Virus record (IMG/VR): IMGVR_UViG_3300044613_002045
Coordinates: 1-21,445 of that record
Length of the DNA: 21,445 bases
Direction: 5' to 3' (one strand)
Source of the DNA: a virus
Part shown: positions 12,509 to 17,278 of the stretch, in pieces
Numbering within the stretch: the first letter of the stretch is position 1
Layout of the letters: every line of letters starts with the position of its first letter
The notes under the pieces: generated by a model
What the model was told of the DNA's origin: nothing
Seen by the model: the letters and a program-made list of their open reading frames with translations, nothing else
The model's database searches: none
Translations under genes and position numbers: made by a program

Positions 12509-12675
12509 GGGCCAGACATGGTTTCGACAGGGTGAGATAGTGGAGAAGGCAACACAGTAGGCGATGACTGTAAATCAAGCAAATTAGTAAACGCAAATGA
12601 TGAGCGTTACGCACTAGCAGCCTAAATTGCTAGTTGGGGTTTCGGGAGTGTCCTTATTACCAAATCACTCCCACC
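12509..12675 (+). ncRNA. ssrA: tmRNA coding piece (acceptor 5' strand, D-like loop, PK1, tag frame)
   Basis: The piece opens GGGCCAGACATGGTTTCGAC, matching the conserved tmRNA 5' end with its TTCGAC motif. A PK1-type stem is ACAGT (12554-12558) with ACTGT (12567-12571). After the tag, ACTAGCA (12613-12619) pairs with TGCTAGT (12628-12634), putting the tag stop in the helix 5 loop as in other tmRNAs. GGGAGTG (12644-12650) pairs with CACTCCC (12666-12672), and TTGG (12634-12637) with CCAA (12660-12663) could add a pseudoknot. The 3' end is estimated. Confidence 0.88.
12593..12625 (+). other. tmRNA tag reading frame, ANDERYALAA
   Basis: The resume codon GCA is at 12593-12595 and the stop TAA at 12623-12625. 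The peptide ANDERYALAA differs from the E. coli tag ANDENYALAA only at residue 5 and ends in LAA, the ClpX-recognised end. Position -4 relative to the resume codon is A, as in the E. coli tmRNA (A86). Arg at residue 5 recalls betaproteobacterial tags. Confidence 0.93.
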
Positions 12676-12689
12676 TAATTTTATACATT

Positions 12690-13358
12690 ATGAAAATTTA
12701 CACATCAAAGTATCGTAATCATTGGATTTCTCCATACACAATACTGGAGAAAGTTTTCTTTTGGCGTGAAATTGATTATGATGAACCTATCATTAAAAAA
12801 CTTAAAAATATCCTAGAGCCTTTCTGTACAGCATGGATGAAGTTTCTTGATTTTATTCATCCACGAATCAACTACGTCAAGATTGACTATTGGGATGTGT
12901 GGAATGTGGATCACACACTCTCACCAATTATTCTTCCGATGTTGAAGAAACTCAAAGAAACAAAACACGGTTCTGGCTTTGTTGATTTGGAAGATGTACC
13001 AGAACACCTTCGTTACACAACAAAAGAAGATTGGGACTCACAACAATCATTTGCTTTCTATCACGAACATGAGATCAAAGAGGGTGAAGCAGATATTCAT
13101 GCACGTTGGAATTGGGTACTTGATGAAATGATTTTTGCCTTTGAGCATCTTGTCGATGATTCATGGGAAGAAGAATATAGTTCTGGTGAAATTAATATGA
13201 TATTTGTACCTGATGATGAAAATCCAAAACTTAAACGAATGGAACACGGACCGAATCACACATATGTTTGTGATTATGAAGGTATAATGAAAGTGCATGA
13301 ACGCATAGATAATGGTCTCCGATTATTTGGTAAATATTACCGCAATCTGTGGGATTAA
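12690..13358 (+). CDS. Conserved T4-like phage protein, unknown
   Basis: The protein has 222 residues from ATG 12690; the longer frame from 12627 is rejected because it starts inside the tmRNA coding piece. It starts MKIYTSKYRNHWISPYTILE and is very rich in Trp, Tyr and acidic residues, with IDYWDVWNVDHTLSPIILPM in the middle, ARWNWVLDEMIFAFEHL later and a charged tail. From memory close relatives occur in many T4-like environmental phages without assigned function. There is no signal peptide or clear membrane segment. No good ribosome site precedes it, only the tmRNA end and an AT-rich gap. Confidence 0.85.
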   Translation: MKIYTSKYRNHWISPYTILEKVFFWREIDYDEPIIKKLKNILEPFCTAWMKFLDFIHPRINYVKIDYWDVWNVDHTLSPIILPMLKKLKETKHGSGFVDLEDVPEHLRYTTKEDWDSQQSFAFYHEHEIKEGEADIHARWNWVLDEMIFAFEHLVDDSWEEEYSSGEINMIFVPDDENPKLKRMEHGPNHTYVCDYEGIMKVHERIDNGLRLFGKYYRNLWD

Positions 13359-13362
13359 AATA

Positions 13363-13370
13363 ACTAAATA
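13363..13370 (+). promoter_or_regulatory. Possible late promoter variant (ACTAAATA)
   Basis: ACTAAATA matches the T4 late element TATAAATA at six of eight positions and lies in the gap before the next gene. Initiation near 13376 would put a perfect hairpin (13375-13401) at the very 5' end of the mRNA. Weak evidence on its own. Confidence 0.35.
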
Positions 13371-13374
13371 TATG

Positions 13375-13401
13375 TACTGGCATCACACACATTCGCCAGT
13401 A
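13375..13401 (+). promoter_or_regulatory. Leader hairpin upstream of the 90-residue gene
   Basis: TACTGGC (13375-13381) pairs perfectly with GCCAGTA (13395-13401) around a 13-nt CA-rich loop. It lies 25 nt before ATG 13427 and does not cover the AGGAG at 13416-13420. It could stabilise the 5' end of the mRNA. There is no T tract, so it is not a terminator. Confidence 0.5.
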
Positions 13402-13426
13402 AACACACACAACACAGGAGAAACAA

Positions 13427-13699
13427 ATGAGTAATCTGACACCGTTCGAGATTCGTCTTGAACTTCTAAAAATGGCGAAAGAACTCTTGTTAGAAGAGTA
13501 CCACTCTAACAAAGATCGCCTAACCAATGAATGGCACGTAAAGGTAGAGTCCGCTAAACTAAACGGACAAGCAATACCGGAACATCCAGCCTTTCCAACT
13601 TATCCCACAGAAACCGATATCATTACCAAGGCACAGTCCTTGAATGGATTTGTTTCGAACATTACAGCAGAAAAATCACAGAGCAAAAAATCTGCCTGA
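13427..13699 (+). CDS. Small conserved phage protein, unknown
   Basis: The 90-residue protein has a strong AGGAG (13416-13420) 6 nt before the ATG. The N-terminal half is a long amphipathic helix (LTPFEIRLELLKMAKELLLE, then EYHSNKDRLTNEW). The second half is Pro-rich (AIPEHPAFPTYPTETDIITK), ending in a Ser/Lys tail. I recall this start from T4-like environmental phages; function unknown. It is followed by the TTCG-loop hairpin at 13707-13726. Confidence 0.8.
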   Translation: MSNLTPFEIRLELLKMAKELLLEEYHSNKDRLTNEWHVKVESAKLNGQAIPEHPAFPTYPTETDIITKAQSLNGFVSNITAEKSQSKKSA

Positions 13700-13706
13700 T
13701 GGGACC

Positions 13707-13726
13707 GAGTGTGCTTCGGCACACTC
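13707..13726 (+). terminator. Strong TTCG-loop hairpin between genes (weak or no T tract)
   Basis: GAGTGTGC pairs perfectly with GCACACTC around a TTCG tetraloop closed by C-G, the very stable cUUCGg type. No T run follows, so it may be a transcript end, pause or RNA-stabilising element rather than a full intrinsic terminator. The next gene's ribosome site follows at 13736-13740. Confidence 0.6.
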
Positions 13727-13745
13727 CTAACTTATAGGAGAAAGT

Positions 13746-14297
13746 ATGCGTTACATCACACTATTACTTTGTAGTATATTTGCGGCATTCGTTGTTTACA
13801 TTGGACACGCAGCAGCACAAATAAAAGTACCGATTGAACCTAGGGTTCAACTACAAGATTTATCACCCGATGCAAGGGCTGAAGTGGAATGCCTTGCACA
13901 GAACATGTATTTTGAAGCAGGATTAGAACCAAGATTAGGTCAACTTGCTGTAGCATTTGTTACACACAACCGAATGCAGTCTGGTGTGTTTCCAGATACC
14001 TATTGTGGCGTTGTGAAACAAAAAGTTGGTACTGTTTGCCAATTCTCATGGGTATGTGAAAATCGTCCTAAGGATATGATGCGAAAAGGCCTCTTGACAC
14101 TAGAGAGCAATTCGTTGTATAATAGTGTAACTGAGTTAGCATTGGCGTTCTATCTTTACACTGAGAAGTTTAAAGATCCAACAAAAGGTGCTTTGTTCTT
14201 TCATGCAGACTATGTAAAACCAGGTTGGAATAATATGAGATACACTGTGCAAATCGGCAGACATTTATTCTATAATAAGGCAAAGAGAAGTTCATGA
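13746..14297 (+). CDS. Exported cell-wall hydrolase, SleB/CwlJ family (Hydrolase_2)
   Basis: The 183-residue protein carries an N-terminal hydrophobic signal (about 3-20) with a likely AAA|Q cleavage near 24. The hydrolase domain follows: ECLAQNMYFEAGLEPRLGQL has the catalytic Glu57 of the SleB fold, then AVAFVTHNRMQSGVFPDTYC, CQFSWVC at 98-104 and a C-terminal ALFFHADYVKPGW. SleB-type enzymes are lytic transglycosylases that cut peptidoglycan glycan strands. The signal would place it in the periplasm, so it may be the phage lysin exported by the host Sec system. AGGAG lies 5 nt before the start. A sigma70-like promoter lies inside the gene, and the membrane protein that follows could be a lysis partner. 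Confidence 0.88.
   Translation: MRYITLLLCSIFAAFVVYIGHAAAQIKVPIEPRVQLQDLSPDARAEVECLAQNMYFEAGLEPRLGQLAVAFVTHNRMQSGVFPDTYCGVVKQKVGTVCQFSWVCENRPKDMMRKGLLTLESNSLYNSVTELALAFYLYTEKFKDPTKGALFFHADYVKPGWNNMRYTVQIGRHLFYNKAKRSS
14094..14123 (+). promoter_or_regulatory. Sigma70 promoter (TTGACA-18-TATAAT) inside the SleB-type gene
   Basis: Exact consensus hexamers TTGACA (14094-14099) and TATAAT (14118-14123) are separated by 18 bp. Initiation near 14130 would give a leader of almost 200 nt before the small membrane protein at 14327 and the genes behind it. Confidence 0.65.
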
Positions 14298-14326
14298 GTA
14301 TTTTATCAAGTAAAAAGGAGAAGATG

Positions 14327-14545
14327 ATGGAAAAAGGATTGAGTAGTATAACCACAGTTTCAGTTACTCTGGTTTTACTTTCAGTCGTTGCTGCGGCTTG
14401 TATCTATGGTTTAAATGATCGCAAGTTAATGGCAGCAAATATTGAAAACGCTATTGCAAAAGGCATTGACCCATTGGCTGTACGGTGTTCATATGCCAAG
14501 AGTGATGATATTGTTTGTATTGCACACGCTGCTAATCGTAAATAA
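14327..14545 (+). CDS. Small one-span membrane protein
   Basis: The protein has 72 residues from ATG 14327 with AAGGAG at 14315-14320 six nt upstream; ATG 14324 and the ATG at 14294 (overlapping the hydrolase stop) are alternatives with poorer spacing. One transmembrane helix spans about residues 8-27 (ITTVSVTLVLLSVVAAACIY), followed by a soluble part with AIAKGIDPLAVRCSYAKSDD and two cysteines. From memory the ..KG.DP.AVRC.Y..... motif recurs in small membrane proteins of environmental phages; function unknown. Being next to an exported muralytic enzyme, a lysis role is possible but unproven. Confidence 0.78.
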   Translation: MEKGLSSITTVSVTLVLLSVVAAACIYGLNDRKLMAANIENAIAKGIDPLAVRCSYAKSDDIVCIAHAANRK

Positions 14546-14563
14546 AAAAGGGGAAAATATATT

Positions 14564-15013
14564 ATGGATTTTGATAACGACAATTATGAGTCTCATAATT
14601 TTACAATTCGATTTGATTCAAATGATGGCAAAAGAAGTCTTGAGATGAACTTTAGTGAATTATTTCTTGATGACATCCTCAATCAATTTAGAGACTTTCT
14701 AAGAGGATGTGGCTACGAAATTGATGGACAGATTGCCGTAATTCCTTGGGATCAAGAGGATCCAGAAGATCCTAAACAATATCAAAAAGAGTTTAGTTTT
14801 GAAAATATTCCAAATAATAATTGGCCGTTTGGTAATTTGAAAACTGAATCTATTCAAGCACTGACTACTGCCGACATAGCCGCTATAAAGCCGATTGATT
14901 TGTCTTCATTGAATCAGTATCCTACAATGGTACCTTTAACTACCCAGCAAATGTATTCATGGTCAACTGATATGCCAGGAACATTAGGTGGTGCAAAGAT
15001 GTCGTACAGATAA
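14564..15013 (+). CDS. Acidic protein of unknown function
   Basis: The 149-residue protein is preceded by AGGGG at about 14550-14554. The N-terminal part (NFTIRFDSNDGKRSLEMNFS, then ELFLDDILNQFRDFLRGCGY) looks like a beta strand pair and helix. The middle is acidic (DQEDPEDPKQYQ). The C-terminal third is Ser/Thr/Pro-rich with a MYSWSTDMPGTLGGA end. I do not recognise the family. It sits at the head of the gp33-gp59 cluster and ends one nt before the gp33-like ATG. Confidence 0.75.
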   Translation: MDFDNDNYESHNFTIRFDSNDGKRSLEMNFSELFLDDILNQFRDFLRGCGYEIDGQIAVIPWDQEDPEDPKQYQKEFSFENIPNNNWPFGNLKTESIQALTTADIAAIKPIDLSSLNQYPTMVPLTTQQMYSWSTDMPGTLGGAKMSYR

Positions 15014-15014
15014 A

Positions 15015-15239
15015 ATGCCAACTAAAGATGAAATGCTGAAGTTTTCTTTGCAGATAGAGCGGCTGGTAGCCAATACAGATTACACATATCTTGAGGCTAT
15101 CACCGAACACTGCAAAGGAACTGGTTTGGAAATTGAGATTGCTGCTTCACTCATTACACCAAATCTCAAGGCAAAAATACATGAACAAGCGGAGCGTTTA
15201 AATATGTTGAAGGTGAAAGGCAATCGTTTACCGATATGA
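15015..15239 (+). CDS. 33: Late transcription coactivator, gp33-like (putative)
   Basis: The protein has 74 residues from ATG 15015; the earlier in-frame GTG would start inside the previous gene. The sequence MPTKDEMLKFSLQIERLVAN, followed by DYTYLEAITEHCKGTGLEIE and AASLITPNLKAKIHEQAERL, matches my memory of the short gp33-type proteins of marine and freshwater T4-like phages, shorter than T4 gp33 (112 residues). In T4, gp33 bridges RNA polymerase and the sliding clamp for late transcription at TATAAATA promoters. Its position directly before gp59 repeats the T4 neighbourhood. The ATGA overlap with gp59 shows coupling. Confidence 0.75.
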   Translation: MPTKDEMLKFSLQIERLVANTDYTYLEAITEHCKGTGLEIEIAASLITPNLKAKIHEQAERLNMLKVKGNRLPI

Positions 15240-15847
15240 CGGGATATGAAGCATTTTGTTTATACACTTCTCTTAAACTCCACTTCAATTCAGATTCTTA
15301 CGATTACTTTAAGTATAATGGTAAAGTAAGCACAAGCATTGGTGCATTTGAGAATCGCAAAGATAAGTGGCACTTTTACAAACTCAGCCGGAGATTCACA
15401 AATGATGACATATGCCGTGATTATATTGTTGCTAATTTGGTGTTTAACCATGATGTATGGATAGGTCATCTTCTGACCAATGATGCCGATATTGAATATC
15501 GTAAGCGTCAGAAGATTATTCAGTCTTTGACATATACCTTTACAAATGAGATTGAATCATTGATGAGTCAGGAGAGCCCAAATGATTCATTAATGGTACA
15601 TGATGGTGAGTATCCAGTATTGCTACAGAAACTTTTACATAATGAAATTTCACTTGAATCAATTTGTATCCTGAATAAGATACTCAACTTTTTGCCGTTA
15701 TGGGATAAGAAAATCGGTGACACGATTCATTATCCAAACATCAGTCGCAAGATAAAGAAGTACACACCGTTTATACCATTCGAACCAACAAAATACAAAC
15801 TTATACTCAAAAAGGAATACGATGCGAATACAGAAAATATATCTTGA
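15236..15847 (+). CDS. 59: DNA helicase loader, gp59-like
   Basis: The 203-residue protein (T4 gp59 has 217) begins TGYEAFCLYTSLKLHFNSDS and YDYFKYNGKV, matching the T4 pattern of ..VYKLYLMIKQHMN.KYDVIKYN. A KDKWHFYKLSRRF segment corresponds to RDKYFFQKLSEKY, and VANLVFNHDVWIGHL corresponds to ISNLVANQDAWIGDI. gp59 loads the gp41 helicase onto gp32-coated forks. The helical C-terminal half is less conserved. It sits between gp33-like and the HAD gene near gp32, close to the T4 order 32-59-33. Its last 26 nt overlap the HAD gene. Confidence 0.88.
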   Translation: MTGYEAFCLYTSLKLHFNSDSYDYFKYNGKVSTSIGAFENRKDKWHFYKLSRRFTNDDICRDYIVANLVFNHDVWIGHLLTNDADIEYRKRQKIIQSLTYTFTNEIESLMSQESPNDSLMVHDGEYPVLLQKLLHNEISLESICILNKILNFLPLWDKKIGDTIHYPNISRKIKKYTPFIPFEPTKYKLILKKEYDANTENIS

Positions 15848-16364
15848 TATGGATGGTGTGTTGTCTGACTTCAATAAAAGATATAAAGAAGTCTTCAAAG
15901 AAAAAGCAGCAACCAGTCGTGAGCGTGGTGAGAAACATGATGATAAATGGAATCAGTTCGTAGACGGCAACAACTTTGAAACCCTTGATTGGTATCCGGG
16001 TGGTAAAGAACTATTGAAATACATTATCTCACTTGATATTCCTGTAGAGATACTTTCTTCTTCTGGTGGACGTATGCATCATGAAGAGGTGAAGCGGCAG
16101 AAAAAGGTTTGGCTGAAAAGACATCACATTGACTTTACAGCCAACATCGTACCCGGTCGTCATTTGAAAGCGAACTATGCCAAATCAGATATTATACTCA
16201 TTGATGATACCAAAGATGTCATTGATGATTTTAATATGGCGGGCGGCATAGGTATACTTCACAAAGATACGGCTAAAACGATAAAAATCGTGCAATCGGT
16301 TCTTGACGATACATATATACAAGTATATAATGAATCATGTGGACAAGACGCACATACTTTTTAA
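15822..16364 (+). CDS. HAD-family phosphatase, 5'(3')-deoxyribonucleotidase-like
   Basis: The 180-residue protein begins IYLDMDGVLSDF with Asp9 (nucleophile) and Asp11 (acid) of HAD motif I; VEILSSSGG (motif II) follows at 75-83, with Lys121 in ANYAKSDIILIDDTKDV (motifs III and IV, Asp128-Asp129). Cap insertions and length fit the NT5C-type nucleotidases and phage relatives, which dephosphorylate nucleoside monophosphates. AAGGA lies before the start. It is inserted between gp59 and gp32 genes. The gp32 promoter lies in its last 60 bp. Confidence 0.86.
   Translation: MRIQKIYLDMDGVLSDFNKRYKEVFKEKAATSRERGEKHDDKWNQFVDGNNFETLDWYPGGKELLKYIISLDIPVEILSSSGGRMHHEEVKRQKKVWLKRHHIDFTANIVPGRHLKANYAKSDIILIDDTKDVIDDFNMAGGIGILHKDTAKTIKIVQSVLDDTYIQVYNESCGQDAHTF
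16303..16331 (+). promoter_or_regulatory. Sigma70-like promoter for gp32 (TTGACG-17-TATAAT)
   Basis: TTGACG at 16303-16308 and TATAAT at 16326-16331 are 17 bp apart, inside the end of the HAD gene. Initiation near 16338 leaves a leader of about 50 nt before ATG 16389, with GAGG at 16379-16382. T4 gene 32 also has its own promoters. Confidence 0.75.
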
Positions 16365-16388
16365 CAACTAACTTATACGAGGTAAATC

Positions 16389-17246
16389 ATGGCAGACTTT
16401 TCCAGTCTCAAACGCAATCGCAATTCGTTCGACAAACTCACCAAAGCGATTGAATCAATCAATACTCCAGCAGAAGGTTCTAAAGACGATGATCGTTTTT
16501 GGCAACCAGAAACAGACAAAGCTGGTAACGGTATGGCAGTTATTCGTTTTCTGCCAGCACCAGCAGCAGATGGTGATGATGCGCTTCCCTGGGTTCGTGT
16601 CTTCAATCATGGCTTTCAAGGTCCAGGTGGCTGGTACATTGAAAACTCTTTGACTACTTTGAATCAGAAAGATCCAGTATCAGAATACAATTCTGTTCTG
16701 TGGAATTCTGGCATCGAAGCAAACAAAGAAATTGCACGTAAACAAAAACGCCGTCTTACATATATTTCAAATGTGCTTATCGTTTCTGATCCTAAGAACC
16801 CAGAGAACGAAGGTCAAATCAAACTATACAAGTTTGGTAAGAAAATCTTCGATAAACTGACTGAAGCAATGAACCCACAGTTTGAAGATGAAAAGGCAAT
16901 CAATCCTTTTGATTTTTGGGATGGTGCAAACTTCAAAATCAAGATTCGTCAAGTTGAAGGTTATCGCAACTACGACAAGTCTGAGTTTGAATCTTCTTCA
17001 CAACTATTCGATGGTGATGACGCTAAACTTGAAGCACTCTGGAAAAAAGAACACTCACTTAAAGAGTTTCTTGATCCAAAACATTTCAAGTCATATGATG
17101 TGTTAAAGGCAAAACTTGATAAGGTTCTTGGTCTTGATGGTGTTGCTCCGGTGTCGAAGACTAAGGCTGAAGACTTCACACCACGTTCTTCACCAGATAT
17201 TGAAGATGAAGAACTTGATTACTTCAAGTCTCTAGCAGAAGATTAA
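16389..17246 (+). CDS. 32: Single-stranded DNA-binding protein gp32
   Basis: The 285-residue protein (T4 gp32 has 301) has a basic N-terminus (SSLKRNRNSFDKLTK, the cooperativity region), the OB core with GMAVIRFLPAP, RRLTYISNVLIVSDPKNPEN and EGQIKLYKFGKKIFDKL, and an acidic C-terminus (SSPDIEDEELDYF) that in T4 recruits gp59 and other partners. The place where T4 has CPVC for its zinc reads DPVS (95-98), and no cysteine remains, so the zinc subdomain is lost. The gene has its own promoter and a strong terminator, implying a high-level monocistronic mRNA. Confidence 0.94.
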   Translation: MADFSSLKRNRNSFDKLTKAIESINTPAEGSKDDDRFWQPETDKAGNGMAVIRFLPAPAADGDDALPWVRVFNHGFQGPGGWYIENSLTTLNQKDPVSEYNSVLWNSGIEANKEIARKQKRRLTYISNVLIVSDPKNPENEGQIKLYKFGKKIFDKLTEAMNPQFEDEKAINPFDFWDGANFKIKIRQVEGYRNYDKSEFESSSQLFDGDDAKLEALWKKEHSLKEFLDPKHFKSYDVLKAKLDKVLGLDGVAPVSKTKAEDFTPRSSPDIEDEELDYFKSLAED

Positions 17247-17252
17247 ACTGCG

Positions 17253-17278
17253 ACGGCACCTTCGGGTGCCGTTTTTTT
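17253..17278 (+). terminator. Rho-independent terminator after gp32
   Basis: ACGGCACC (17253-17260) pairs with GGTGCCGT (17265-17272) around a TTCG loop and runs into seven Ts (17272-17278). It ends the + strand units. The minus-strand gene stops at 17277, so the hairpin lies just 3' of that gene as well, but on that strand only a weak T tract follows. Confidence 0.93.

Larger units (their letters stand above)
12423..12675 (+). ncRNA. ssrA: Circularly permuted (two-piece) tmRNA gene
   Basis: tmRNA rescues stalled ribosomes: charged with Ala, it adds a degradation tag. Here the order is permuted, with the T arm and acceptor 3' strand first and the acceptor 5' strand, D-like loop and tag frame second. 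GGGCCAG (12509-12515) pairs with CTGGTCC (12468-12474), placing a G3-U70 wobble, the AlaRS identity pair; discriminator A12475 and CCA (12476-12478) are encoded. The tag frame gives ANDERYALAA-stop. Helix 2 can form from GGGTG (12530-12534) with CATTC (12441-12445) and GAAGG (12545-12549) with CCTTC (12426-12430). Boundaries are approximate: the acceptor piece runs about 12423-12478 and the coding piece 12509 to about 12675. No SmpB gene is in the window. Confidence 0.93.

Noticed and set aside
12429-12614. Minus-strand frame of 61 codons containing VGVEPTSRMPS
   Set aside because: This peptide is the well-known spurious translation of the antisense of a T arm; the locus is the tmRNA, not a gene.
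12627-12689. N-terminal extension of the 222-residue protein
   Set aside because: It would begin inside the tmRNA coding piece right after the tag stop; ATG 12690 gives the natural MKIYTSKYRNHW start.
13381-13415. CA-rich stretches as a CRISPR or tandem-repeat locus
   Set aside because: Short, irregular and confined to one leader; no repeat-spacer pattern.
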